A stretch of DNA of 64,000 nucleotides. Source: Pictodentalium vernedei. Lineage: Eukaryota > Mollusca > Scaphopoda > Dentaliida > Dentaliidae. A program made the translations under genes and the position numbers. The notes under the pieces were generated by a model, which saw only the letters and a list, made by a program, of their open reading frames with translations, had not been told where the DNA came from and searched no databases. Below, piece after piece: positions 42,321-54,039 of this stretch (within the stretch, counting starts at the first letter, position 1; every line of letters begins with the position of its first letter). The DNA lies in NCBI GenBank assembly GCA_031216915.1, contig CM062295.1, positions 178,388,927 to 178,452,926 on the forward strand, given 5' to 3'.

Positions 42321-44419
42321 TTAGTGGACGACATTCTGAGCAACAGATAACAGACCTAAACAATGCAGGTCTCCAGAAATGGACTCAATATTTCTGAGAT
42401 AAAAATTCGTGAATGTGGATGGCTGAGACCAATATGCAGCCTTCATTAAATCTGTAATAGCAACACTATTTGCGTAAGCCCAAGATGTAGAAAGAGCTCT
42501 TACTTCATGAGCCAAAATCTTAAGCACAGACTGCTGAGTTGAAGATAGATTATCATAAGCAGTACGGATAGTTAATTGAATCCATCTAGCAATAGAATGG
42601 ACCGTAATGTCCTTTCTATTAGGCATCAGAGACAGAAAGAAGCGATTTCGTCCCTTTCTGATAAACTGAGATCTTCGTTTATAAATACGTAAAGCTCTAA
42701 CCGGACAGAGTAAAGGCCTATGCCCGTCTGAAGACGGAAGGGCCTTAATAACAATAGGTTCCGGATATTTATTAGGAGCCTGATTCTTAGCCAAAAATCC
42801 AACATTAGTAGTAAAGGTAATAGTGTTCCCGACACTACGATAGTGAGAATCGTCCACAGATAGTGCATGAAGCTCACTGACTCTTCTAGCAGAAGAGAAA
42901 GCTAAGAGAAATACTGTCTTATAAGACAGGAATTTGAAATCTACTGTCTCAAGAGGCTCAAATGGATTTCTTTTAGCTCAAGAAGAACCCAAGCTAAATT
43001 CCATTTAGGAATTAATCTAAGGGTTCTAGGTCTATTTATCGAGAAGTTTCTAACTAATTTAGATAAAGAGACATTAGATCCAATTTGTAAACTATCATGG
43101 TGTGCATAGGTATCAGATAACATAGACCTATAACCTTTAATAGTAACAGGCTGCAGTTTGATCTCGTCAAACAAGTATACTAGAAAGTTTGCAATGTCTG
43201 GAATGGAGGGATCAAAAATATCAACAGAATGATCCCTACACCAACGACAAAAGACCTTCCACTTAGCCGCATAGTTTAGCGAAGAGGAGGTCCTCCAACA
43301 GTTAGAAATTGCGTCCACTGCTCGTCCTGTAAAATGCTTGCCGTGCAAGAAGGACCGCACAACGGAAATACGTGAAGGTTGAGACCTTGCGGGTTGTGAT
43401 GTAGTTGACGCGATTTCCCCTGCGAAAGAAGATCCTCTCGTGGAGGAAGTTTTCGCGGTAAGTCCCACAGCAGACACCTGAGTAGATTTATCCACGGTCT
43501 CTGTGGAGACGGAGATGCTACCAACAGAATTTTGCATTGAGATTGTTTTATCTTTAGCAATATCTGCTGAATCAACGGCGCTGGAGGATACGCATATCCT
43601 ATCATTCCATCCCACGAGATCGATAGAGCGTCTACTGCATATGCTCGGGGATCCGGACATGGAGACACATACGTCTGCAACTGATTGTTGAGTTGTGTCG
43701 CAAATAAGTCTATCATTGGCCGCTCCCATTGGTAGCAAATCTGATTGAATACCTGTTTGTTGAGAGTCCATTCTGACGGCAACAAGCGACCCTTCCGTGA
43801 AAGGGAGTCTGCTAATACATTCAGACGACCCGGAATATGACGGACCGAAAGTAGAACTTGGTGTTCTAGAACAAACAGAAGGATTCTTTCTGTTAAATTG
43901 AATAACGGAACAGAATGAGTGCCTCCCTGGTTCCGAATATATGCTACTACTGTCGTATTGTCGGACAGGATTTGGACATGTGCTTTCTGAATAATGTTCA
44001 TCCAATGACATAGTGCAAGCCAAATTGACATCATTTCCTTGATGTTTATGTGCTTGCCTAGAAACTGCGGATCCCAAAGACCCTGGCACTTCGAATCCGT
44101 TGGGATCAATGTTGCACCCCAACCTATTTGACTGGCATCCGTCATAATCGTAAAACTCGGATCCGGCAACTGCAGTGGGACTCCCTGAGTCAACCACTGA
44201 ATGTTTGCCCAAGTCTGAATCTCTTGTTTCACTTGATTTGACAAGAGAACGTCTATATCGAGCGAATGAATCTTTACACTCCAATTCTGAGTCAAGAAAA
44301 TTTGGAGAGGACAAGTGCGTAACCGTCCCATCGGAATGAGATCTGCAGCGGCTCCGCAGAACATCCCCCACGAGAGTCGCTGCCTTGACGGTCTCTAGAA
44401 TAAGACCTAGAGGACGCAT
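42321..44419 (-). pseudogene. Tyrosine recombinase of element F, one frameshift
   Basis: The frame 42,941-44,419 carries the N-terminal overlap region and core-binding part. A small indel near 42,965 (KEIHLSL where element C has KEKPFEPL) moves the remaining core into another frame. The first catalytic Arg (ARRVSEL) lies near 42,875-42,895, and the last part (42,321-42,857) keeps HEVRALSTSWA and NFYLRNI. All catalytic residues are conserved, so a single frame correction separates this copy from an intact recombinase. Confidence 0.82.
43276..44367 (-). pseudogene. RNase H-methyltransferase-like part of element F
   Basis: An open frame of 362 codons beginning in the RT thumb/connection (GAAADLIPMGRLRT) and containing the RNase H landmarks (IMTDASQIGWGA, NIKEMM, LSDNTTVV, VLADSLSR) and the methyltransferase-like YAYPP segment. 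RT fingers and palm are missing because of the deletion at about 44,368, so it is a fragment even though open. Confidence 0.82.
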
Positions 44420-46380
44420 AGGAACCTCTATAGGAACTTCTCTTGGGCGTACTTGTCCCAGAAGTGCCTGTCTTACTCTTTTCTGCTGTATCCGGCTTGT
44501 TGGAAGCGGATTTGAAAAGCAGAGAATCCGAAGCTTTCTTAGTTATTTTATCATAGATTGCTGAAAGCTTGCCGTCGAAGAGAAGCTCTCCGGACACTGA
44601 AGCGACTCTGAGAGAGTTCTTCACCTTACCATCCACGCGCGTGGATGTAGCTAGGGCTGCGTCACGTCAAACCAACTCCAGGTTTGCCACTGAAAGGGCG
44701 GAGTTATACGTGGAATAAGCTACTGCCCTTGAAAGAAGTCTTAATGAGGATTGTATATCCTGGAATTCTTTCCCTTGAAGATGTAATGATAATGCCTTGG
44801 TAAGGTGATCTGCGTATGATAAAGCATCTAAGTTAACTCTGTTAGACATTATTGTCGTTTCCAACGTCGTGGTTGGAATTGACATAGATGATGGTATAGA
44901 CAATTCCAAGTCTTCAGCCTCGTCGTCTAGACGAAGAGGAACTCTCGGTATGCCCTGTCCTGCCGTTTCGAATTTATTCCTTGAATTGATGAAAGGCAGA
45001 TTTAGGGCATTTGCGGATAAGAAACCAGACTTGCCCGTTTTGGTAGCAAGCCTATAAATAGCATCGTTCAATAATTCGAATGTTCTTCGAATGTTCTTGT
45101 GACCTTATTGGACTGTGTCGGAAACTCAGGGACGATGTCCCTGAACCGATCAAAAAATTCTGTGTCCAATGACGCTATCAGTCTCTTATCCGGCATCGCA
45201 GCATTCTGGTCCGATGGAACAACCTCTGGAAGATAATGCCGGATAAAATCTATGGCAGCTTTATGTTGTTCCAAAAGGGAAAGCTCCAAATCCTCCGAAT
45301 CCCTTTAGCCATCCTGTCGGACCCTATGAAGTTCTCGGTCGTCCGTACCAGATGTTTCGTCGGATAATTCCTGATCCGACAGAGATTCTGTCGTTTGCTG
45401 GTTTGCTGCGATAAGTTGTGCTATTTGGGATAGCACGTCTGTCACTGAGGCCTGTGGAGTAGCGGTCTTATGTTGCTTTGCCGCTGGAAGCTCCATGTAC
45501 GCTGACTCCTGCATACTTCTTTTATGCAAACGTCCGGAGTCTACAGGCCTCGTGTCCCTGGCTACCGGATGGCGTGACCTGGTCGCCGTGAAATCCCTGA
45601 TCGGCGAAGCTGGCTGGATATCCGTGGTCACGTAGCCAAGGTGCGGTCGTGTGTGCTGCCCTGAGGATGAGGAAGCCTTATCGACAGTCTCTCCGGACTG
45701 TCTATATAACGGAGCGTCCCGAGCGGCGGACGTATGCTCCGAATGCGAAACATTTTGTACCACAACATCTGGTCCCAGATGTTGTTGTACGAGAGAGGGA
45801 CCTCTCTCGCTCGCAGCCCGGATGGACCTGGACGAGCTAGGAACCGGACTAATAGGCTTCCTCCATTCTCTCCTCTGATCCGTCGTCACTTTGTCTTATT
45901 ATAGTGCTCGCATCACCCAAATCTCCTTCCTGGACCTCAACGGACGAACCCGGCTGCCGAGCCATTTGATGAATGGTCGCTACACCGGGTGAGCTAGCAG
46001 ACACCAATGCCTTCGATCCTACTAGGGACCTCTTAAGCAATTGGCGTATTTCCATGAGTACTTTTGCCGCTAGCTCTTCATTTAAATGTGACGACGGAGG
46101 CAAATTTTTGGAAGACATCACGGAAACATCACCCTGTTCTTGTTCCTCTGAAATAGAGATTGATAAACTAGAGTGACCCTGCGGAGAAAGGACTGGCATG
46201 GCCTTTTCCCCACTAACAACATACCGTGACACACGTTTCCAATGTTTGTCATCCCAATTGACACATACTGAACAGGAGTTAGTGCAAGTACACGGACTAA
46301 ATTAATACAATGATTATGAAAGTCAGAGGAAGGTTTCCTCTTATTACAATTTGAACAATATCCTTTCAATGTGAAAAGAA
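44368..46380 (-). pseudogene. Gag remnant of element F
   Basis: Gag spans several frames (44,292-44,636; 44,667-45,071; 45,068-45,289; 45,305-45,889; 45,849-46,232; 46,118-46,420). The codon matching the gag ATG reads TTG, the N-terminal Cys region is frameshifted after about 25 codons, and the basic tail is lost in the deletion. A GAATGTTCTTC duplication (near 45,077-45,100) causes one frame break. Confidence 0.82.
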
Positions 46381-47259
46381 CACAAAAAGTCCTAGTACTC
46401 GCATCAACCCCTGAAAACAAAGATACATAATAACATGATCCATTAACATAGAAAAAATAATTGAAATCAAAAACATTTTTTGAAAAAATATTTTTTCAGA
46501 AAAGACCAAGTTTCTGAAAGTAACGTTGCGCCCCAATGGATCCCAAAAAGCCTAAGTGTGGACAAAATTTTTTTAAATATTACAAATAATTAATGCAACA
46601 CTTACATATAACAATAATGTATCTTGTTATGATTATGCTAATACAAAGACAAGAAAATCCTTCTCAACAGAAACCGTGGTCAATGTAAACAAGAAGTGTA
46701 TAAACACCAGAAACATGACTCCAGGCACTGATAAACATGGCCCGAAATCAGTTACCAATAACACACTATCTGATGCAAAACAGAGACTTCCAGGGAAGAA
46801 ACTGAAGAACATCAGATGGTAGATGCAGAACACTACGCCTAAACACCCATGGGTGAGGACGTAAACATGGGGAAAAGAACAGAATTCATTCTGTTACCAA
46901 GCTAAAACTCCCAAGAAATTTTAGTAATAATATTACAAAAAATATGCCAAAAGCATGGGAGAATAGCAAGGGGGGACTTAAAGGAAAGGGAGAGAGGAAA
47001 CACTGAACAAGCAGTGTAACTTTATAGCAAGAATGACAACAACAGGCCCATGCCTCGAAATTAGGCAAAAAAAACATAATTTCATAAAAAAAATTTAAGT
47101 TACAGCCCTGATTATTTCCTGCCACTCATTTTTCCTCTCCTCCTTCTATTTCCTCTTTAGATCCACCATTTCTCTAATATTTATGTGTCTGGCATCATTT
47201 AAACTGAGATTTACAAGCACAAATATCAGTCAGATGTGAACTGATGAAGGGCCAAACAA
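46381..47259 (-). other. Leader (5' untranslated) region of element F
   Basis: AT-rich leader matching those of A, B and C; no gene seen. Confidence 0.6.
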
Positions 47260-47461
47260 AGAATGATAATTGGCGCCAATTTCGAGACCTCCTTGACACT
47301 GCGCATGCGCAGTGGAGGAAAAGTATGGAGGACCATTTAGGACATGATTTTTTCGGTTTTAGATGCAAATTTTGGGGATTGGGGGCCAAAATTTGTGTTT
47401 GGCCCTAGATTTTTGAGAATTAGCACCAGCTATGTCTGGGTCATTGGTACAGTATAAAAAT

Positions 47462-48254
47462 GTACGCATCTAGAGATCTATGCATGTAGCATAATCGTAC
47501 ACCCGAATACTCGCTCTGGCCGATCGAGTGGACTCCATATATAAACTTGGAGCCAAGATCAGCTTGTTTATCTAGTTCCGAATAATGAGTGAATGGAACG
47601 AGCCGTCTGGTTTTGGAACCAGAAAAGGATGGTTGTAGAAACCTGGAAATTCCTGGATTTCTACGATCTCCATCGCGATCATTCCAGAAGAGACTGGACT
47701 TCTGATGGAAGCGAGCCTCTATCCTACTGACTTGGCGGAAGCTGAGTCCATCTTGGACTCCGAGTTAACAGAGGATTTTGTTTGAGGAACAATTTAGTCC
47801 TTCCGAAATCACCCCTTGAATCCAAGGGATGTCCGTAATCTATTCCCAAATAATTGAGAAACTCGACAGTCTTCTGCTCACTAGTACACGATAGAGGTTA
47901 AAACCATTACCTCCTGGTCCTGCGAGGCTTGCGGAAGGAGAAGCCATGTCCTCCATGGTCTGCACCTCGCCCCGTCGACCTAGGGACGTCTGACCGGAAT
48001 TACGGCCCCTATATGAGTCGCTACCCTGACAGTCTCTAGAATAAGAACTAGAGGACGCATAGGAACCTCTATAGGAACTTCCCTTGGACGTATTCGTCCC
48101 AGAAGTGCCTGTCCTACTCTTCTCTGCTGAATCCGACTATATGGAAGCGAATTTTAATAGCAGAGAGTCTAAAGCTTTCTTAGTTAACTGATCATAGACT
48201 GTGGAAAGCTTGCCGTCGAAAACTCTCTGGAAACCAGGGCGACTCTGAGAGAGT
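47462..48254 (-). pseudogene. Element E: 5' part of RT and 3' part of gag
   Basis: Continues the RT of element E after nested F: the fingers region, including GTCTGGTTTTGGAACCAGAA near 47,610, then the gag tail region near 47,930-48,254 with the basic Arg/Gly/Ser-rich part. Many frame breaks. Gag is interrupted at about 48,254 by a tandem-repeat element. Confidence 0.72.
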
Positions 48255-49940
48255 AGACGGTGCTAAAGGGTTTCCAGCTTTGGGCACCTTTAGCCGTCAA
48301 AGTTGCCCAATCATGTCCAAAAGGGGACGTTCTCATCTAGACATTATATGAAGTCAACCTACCAAGTTACAATGAAATCCCTTCATAAATATGACCTGTA
48401 GACTGTGCTTAAGGTTTTCGGGCTTCGGGCTCGGGCAGCCATCATGGTTGAATGATCGCAGCCAAAGGGGACAATCTCATCTGGGCATCATCTGGAGTGA
48501 TCCTATGAAGTTACAATGAAATCCTTCCATAAATATGACTTTTTACCTATGCTAAAGGTTTTTGGGCTCGGGCATCCATAAAGGCTGAATGATCGCGATC
48601 AAAAGGGGACGTTCTCATCTAGACATTATTTGGAGTCATCCTACCAAGTTACAATGAAATCCCCTCATAAATATGACCTGTAGACTGTGCTAAAGGTTTT
48701 CGGGCTTCGGGCACCTTTAGCCGTCACAGTTGCCCAATCATGTCCAAAAGGGGACGTTCTCATCTAGACATTATATGAAGTTAACCTACCAAGTTACAAT
48801 GAAATCCCTTCATAAATATGACCTATAGACTGTGCTAAAGGTTTTCGGGCTTCGGGCTCGGACAGCCATCATGGGTGAATGATCGCAACCATAGGGGACA
48901 ATCTCATCTGAGCATCATCTGGAGTGATCCTAAGAAGTTACAATGAAATCCCTTCATAAATATGACCTGTAGACTGTGCTCAAGGTTTTCGGGCTTCGGG
49001 CACTTGTAGCCATCACAACTGACCAATCACGACCGAAGGGGATGTCATCATCTAGGCATTATATGGAGTCAACCTAACAGTTTACAATGAAATCCTTCCA
49101 TAAATATGACCTTTTGCCTATACTAAAGGTTTTTGGGCTTGGGCACCCATCAAGGCTGCATGATCGCAATCAAAATGGGACGTTCTCATCTAGACATTAT
49201 TTGGAGTCATCCTGCCAAGTTACAATGAAATCCCTTCATAAATATGACCTCTAGACTGTGTTAAAGGTTTTCGGGCTTCGGGCTCCTGTAGCCGTCACAG
49301 TTGCCCAATCACGTCCAAAAGGGGTCTTTCTCATCTAGACATTGTATGAAGTCAACCCACCAAGTTACAATGAAATTCCTCAATAAATATGACCTGTAGA
49401 CTGTGCTAAAGGTTTTCGGGTTTTGGGCTCGGGCAGTTGTCACGGTTGGCAGATCATGCCCAAATGGGGAAATTCTCATCTAGACGTCATAAGGAGTCAT
49501 CCTTCCAAGTTACAATGAAATCCCTCCACATTAAACATGACCTGCAGACTGTGCTAAAAGTTTTTGGGTTTCGGGCTTGGGCAGCCATCACGGTTGATAG
49601 ATCATGCCCAAAAGGGGACGCTCTCATCTAGGCATTATACAGAGGCATCCTACCAAGATACAATGAAATCCCTTCATAAATACGACCTGTAGACTGTGCT
49701 AATGGTTTTCGGGTTTGGGGCTCGGGCAGCCATACCGGTTGCCTGATCGCGACCAAAAGGGGACGTTTTCATCTAGACATGACTCCAAACCTGCATATGA
49801 AATTTCGTGACGATCAGACAAGAACTGCGGGGTGTAACCCGAGCTAAAGGAAAATGTGAACAGACGTCACAGACTAACAGACTTCCGCACGCGTGATGGC
49901 AATAGCTTATCTTGACTATGTCAAGTTAAGCTAACAATAC
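48255..49940. repeat. Tandem-core repeat element nested in element E gag, eleven ~144-bp units
   Basis: Units start with TGCTAAAGG-like sequence at about 48,261, 48,406, 48,550, 48,688, 48,833, 48,977, 49,121, 49,259, 49,404, 49,552 and 49,697, each with GTTACAATGAAATCC and CATAAATATGACC. The right end is unique sequence with GTGACGATCAGACAAGAACT, a short AACAGACGTCACAGACTAAC stretch, and a hairpin-like end TAGCTTATCTTGAC / GTCAAGTTAAGCTA (about 49,901-49,933). About 300 bp of gag present in F are missing across the insertion. Confidence 0.78.
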
Positions 49941-49944
49941 TAGG

Positions 49945-52200
49945 TCTTGACCTGGTCGTCTAGATGCAGAGAACTCAGAATGCTCTGTCCTGCCGTTTCA
50001 AAATATTCGTTGAATTGATGAAAGGCAGATGTAGACCATATTGCCGATAAGAAACCTAACCTGCCCATTTAGGTCGCAAGTTAAATAAATATAGCATCGT
50101 TCAACAGATCAAATGTCAGTGAGACATATCTGGACTATGTCGGAAACTGAGGGATGATGACCATAAACCGATTAAGAATTCTGTGTCCAGTGGCGCTATC
50201 AGTCTCTTATCTGGCAACGCAGCATTTTGGTCCGGAGGAACAACGTCAGATGATAATGCCGGATGCACTCTACGGCAATTATGTTGTTCCGAAAAGGGAA
50301 AATACAACTCATCCGTATCCCTTTCACCATCCTGTCGGACCACTTGTAATTCTTGGTCGCCGTGCCTAAACCTGCAGTGGAACGTACCAACCCAGCTTCC
50401 TCTGATAATTCCTGATCCGACAGAGTTACTGTCGGCTGCTGGGATGCTGCGATAATTTGTGCTATCTGCGATAGCATGTCCGTAACAGAGGCCTGTGGAG
50501 CTGCGGTCTTGTAGGATTTAGCCGCTGGAAGCTCCTTGGACGTTCACTCCTGCATACATCTAATATGTGAACGTCCGGAGTATGAAGGCCTCGTATCCTT
50601 GGCTACCGGATGGCGTGACCTGGTCGCCGTAGAATCCCTGGTCGGTGATGTTGGTTGAATATCACAGGTCACGTAGCCAAGGTGCGGTTGCGTGTGCTGC
50701 CGTGAGGATGAGGAAGCCGAAAGAGCAGTCTCTCCGGACTGTCTATATAACGGAGCGTCCCGAGCAGTGGACGTATGCTCCGACTGAGGAACGTTTTGTA
50801 CTACAATATCTGAGTCCAGATGTTGTAATAAGAGAGAGGAACCTCTCTCGCTCGCAGCCCGGATGGACCTGGACGAGCTACGAACCGGACTAATAGGCTT
50901 CCCCCCTATCATCCTCATATCCATCATCACTGGGTCTGCACATTGTATTTTATAGTGCTCACATCACCCAAATCTCCTTCCTGGACCACAATGGACGAAT
51001 CCGGGTGCTGAGCCATTCGGTGAATGGTCGGAACACCGAGCAAGCTAGCAGACGCCAACACCGTCAATCCTACTTGGGACCTCTTTAGGCAATTGACGTA
51101 TCTGCATGAGCACTTTACCGCTAGCTCTTCATTTGACTGTGACAATGGAAGAACACTTACGAAGACATCACAGTAACAATACCTAGTTCATGTTACCCTA
51201 TGAGACCTGTGGAGCTGCGGTCCTACGTGAAATAAATGCTGGAAGCTCCCGGGACTTTCATTCCTGCATTTATATAATATGCGAACATCCCCACTGGAAA
51301 AGTCTTGTATCCTTGGCTAGCAGATGGAGTGACCTGGTCGACGTGTATTCCTTGGTCGGCGAAGCAGGAGCACCAGGGACATTCAATCCTGCATTTATAT
51401 AATATGCGAACGTACCCTGGAGATCTGTGGTCACATAGCCAAGGTGCGGTCGTGTGTGTTGACGAAGATGAGGAAGCCAATATAACAGCCGCGTCGGACT
51501 GTCATGCGACGGAGCGTCCCGAGCAGGAGGAGTGGACGTAAGCTCCGACTAAGCAAACAACATACAACAACATCGCAGTGCAGATGTTGATGCAAGAGAG
51601 AGGGGGCCTCTCTCACTCGTGGCCCGGGGGGCCTGGACGAGCAAGCTACCGGACTGACAGGCTTCCTCCATACTATCCTCGGATCTGTCGTTGCTGGGTG
51701 TGCACATCTGAAGTTTTATAGTGCTTGCAACACCCAATCTGCTTCCCTGGACCACAATGGACTAACCCGGGTGCTGTACCATTCTTTCCTGGTGAATGGA
51801 AGCGACACCGGGCGGACTAGCGGGCGACAATGCCTTCGATCGAACCAGCGAACTCCCAGCAATTGTCGTAATACCTTGAGCACTTCCCGCTAGCCCTAAT
51901 ATTGCAACGGCGGAGACACACTTATTGAAGACATCACGGAAACATCACTCTGAATTCTGAAAAAGAAACTGATAATATATAGTGACCCTACGGAGAGAGG
52001 ACCGTAATGGACCCCTCACCGCTAATAAAATACCGTGACACACGTCTCCAACGTTGTCATATCAATCAACACACACATAGCAAGAATTAATGCGACTACA
52101 TTGACTATAAGAAACACAATGAACTTGTGAATTAGAGGAGGATATCCTCGCATTACGAATGAAGAATATTTTTCCAACCAGAAAAAATATACACCGTCAT
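49945..52200 (-). pseudogene. Gag remnant of element E, 5' part with partial duplication
   Basis: Gag resumes with the TCGTCTAGATGCAGAGAACTC block and runs to about 51,170; the region repeats from about 51,190 to 52,190, with a further short internal repeat GCATTTATATAATATGCGAAC at 51,267 and 51,391. No long frame survives. A comparable duplication of the gag middle is present in A and D. Confidence 0.7.
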
Positions 52201-53069
52201 ATTACTCGCACTAACCCTTGAAATAAATATACATTATATATTATAATTCATTATAACATTTCAAAAGAAAATAATTTTCAAAAAAAAAATTTTTGAAAAA
52301 ATTTTCAGAAGAGCCGAAGTTCCCAATGGGAACCTTGAGCCCAAAGGATCCCAAAAAAAGCCTAAGTGTGGACAAATTTATTTAATCATTTTGAAAAATT
52401 AATGTAACACTTACGGACAATATTAATGTATCTTGCTATGAAATAAATTAAACAGAAGACAAGTAATCACTGTCAGAAGTAACAGTTGTCAACATAAGCA
52501 AAAGTGTCAACAAACCAGAAACATGACTCCAGGCAGTGAAACCAACATAGCCCGAAATCAGTTACCAATTTAAACACTATCTGATGCAAAACAGAGGCTT
52601 CCAGAGAAGAAACTGTAGAACATCAGATGGTAGATGCAGACCAAAACGCCTAAATACCCCTAGGGTGAGGACGTAAACATGGGGAAAAAACAGAAAATAA
52701 TTCTGTTACCACGCCAAAACTCCCAAGAAATTTTAGTAATAAACATTACAAAAAATAAGCCAAAAGCATGGGAGAATAGCTGGGGGGAAATAAAGGAAAG
52801 GAGAGAGGAAACGCTGATTAAACAATGGAACATTCATAGCAAGAATGACCACAACAAGGTCATGCCTCGAAAATAGGTAACATGAATAATTTCGTAAAAT
52901 AATTATAAGTTACAGCCCTGAACATTTGTTTCCACTGTTTTTTCCTCTCCACCTTCTATTTCCACCATATATCCACCATTTCTCTCATAATTATGCATCT
53001 GGCATCTTTAAAACTGAGATTTACAAGCACAAATAACAGTGAAGTGTAACTGTATTGAGGGCCAAAGAA
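52201..53069 (-). other. Leader (5' untranslated) region of element E
   Basis: AT-rich leader, collinear with the others; no gene seen. Confidence 0.55.
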
Positions 53070-53270
53070 AGAATGACTTTTGGCAGCAATTTCGAGACCT
53101 CCTTGACAATGTGCATGCGCATTGGAGTAAAAGTATGGAGGACCATATAGGACATGTAATTTTTGGTTTTAGATGCAAATTTTGGAGATTGGGGGTAAAA
53201 TTTGCGTTTGCCCCTAAATATTTTAGAGTTAGCACCAGCTAAGTCTGGGTCGTTGGTACAGTATAAAAAT
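53070..53270. repeat. Element E right inverted terminal repeat
   Basis: Diverged copy of the terminal repeat; the palindrome is mutated (TGTGCATGCGCA). Ends GTATAAAAAT and is followed by host ATTATATATTTAC. Confidence 0.82.
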
Positions 53271-53682
53271 ATTATATATTTACATATATTGATACCAGAC
53301 TCTATTCAACTTTCCAATAAATTAAGCCATAGCTGCATTTTTTATAAAAAATTCAAACAATGACATTGTCTAGTTAGCATTGAACGGCAGTAATAAATTA
53401 AATGAATACCACAGAACCATTGGATTAAATAGGTCCTGATCCTTTTTAGCAACTAAACGTTTTTTTGTTGTTGACTTATATACTGCCATTTTTCATTTCC
53501 ACAGAAAGGTTTTTTATCAGCTGTAAGCTGTAAACACTTATATGCCACAGTGTTTTAACTTGTCGAGTGCTAAATTAATTTGCAATGGCGATTTGTAGCA
53601 TGAATATTTTTTTTTTTACAGATTTTAGTACTACAAGCAAGGAAAGCCTTGGTTTTGCAAGATTTACTTGATAAATAATTGA
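53271..53682. other. Intron of the TTLL9-like gene, no further feature
   Basis: AT-rich sequence without a recognised gene or repeat. Confidence 0.45.
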
Positions 53683-53738
53683 TTTGTTACAATTTATTGG
53701 AGAGTGCCTGTCAGCACTCTCCAATAAATTGTAACAAA
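53683..53738. repeat. Perfect 25-bp inverted repeat with 6-nt loop
   Basis: Arms 53,683-53,707 and 53,714-53,738 are exact reverse complements (ATTTATTGGAGAGTGC and its mate), with loop CTGTCA. It lies about 180 bp from the TTLL9-like exon, inside its downstream intron. It may be a tiny MITE or a small-RNA precursor; the sequence alone does not decide. Confidence 0.8.
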
Positions 53739-53917
53739 ACAATTTCATATAAACATTCTTTGTTCTACTTCTGAGCAAATATAAAGTTAGTGCATATGGG
53801 GTAAAGCCAGGCATTTGGTAATTTTCAATACAGGCATGATAGTGGCTTCCAGCACCTAACCAGTTAATTTACTAAAAAATTATCCATATGCATTTGAAAG
53901 GGTTAAATATGACTTAC

Positions 53918-54039
53918 TGTTTCCTGTCCATGTTTAGCTGTCAAATATTGTCGTAATTGCTGAGTGGACCACTTACATCCTTTCTCTGGATCATAATCGG
54001 GTGCTGTTTTCTGAATGGCAACATTTGTCAAATGAATAT
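53918..54039 (-). CDS. TTLL9-like: TTLL9-like tubulin polyglutamylase exon (upstream of the two)
   Basis: A 122-bp minus-strand exon. The donor is GTAAGT (53,912-53,917, acttac on the plus strand) and the acceptor AG lies at 54,040-54,041. It begins with two bases of a split codon and then encodes [20 protein letters not shown], a CKW box and [13 protein letters not shown]. The HLTN motif is a hallmark of the tubulin-tyrosine-ligase-like family, and the remainder fits TTLL9 best in my memory of the family. It ends in phase 0, matching the exon at 37,459-37,592. The intron between them (37,593-53,917, about 16.3 kb) contains element E, nested element F and two tandem-core repeats. Upstream exons were not found in the window. 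Confidence 0.87.

Larger units (their letters stand above)
41323..47461 (-). mobile_element. DIRS element F, nested in the RT of element E
   Basis: 6.1 kb, GTT at 41,323 to AAAAAT at 47,461, then GTACGC of element E. Left repeat 41,323-41,551 and right repeat 47,260-47,461, each with an intact TGCGCATGCGCA. About 1.0 kb relative to C (RT palm and gag tail) is deleted near 44,368, so it lacks a catalytic RT. Recombinase and RNase H parts are well preserved, so it is younger than E and D. Confidence 0.92.
38691..53270 (-). mobile_element. DIRS element E, host to two nested insertions
   Basis: Outer element from GTT at 38,691 to AAAAAT at 53,270. Without nested F (41,323-47,461) and the tandem element (48,255-49,940) it is about 6.8 kb. 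Left repeat 38,691-38,921, internal complementary region 38,994-39,075, C17 tract 39,569-39,585. Most of the recombinase is deleted near 39,935. It is the most diverged family 1 copy that still has both ends, in line with its being old enough to have received later insertions. Confidence 0.87.

Noticed and set aside
48255-49940. Regularly spaced repeats as a CRISPR array
   Set aside because: Units are ~144 bp, nearly wholly repeated, without short repeats separated by unique spacers, and lie in an animal transposon.
53575-53814. Minus-strand 79-codon frame near the hairpin
   Set aside because: AT-rich intronic frame crossing the palindrome; no conserved features.
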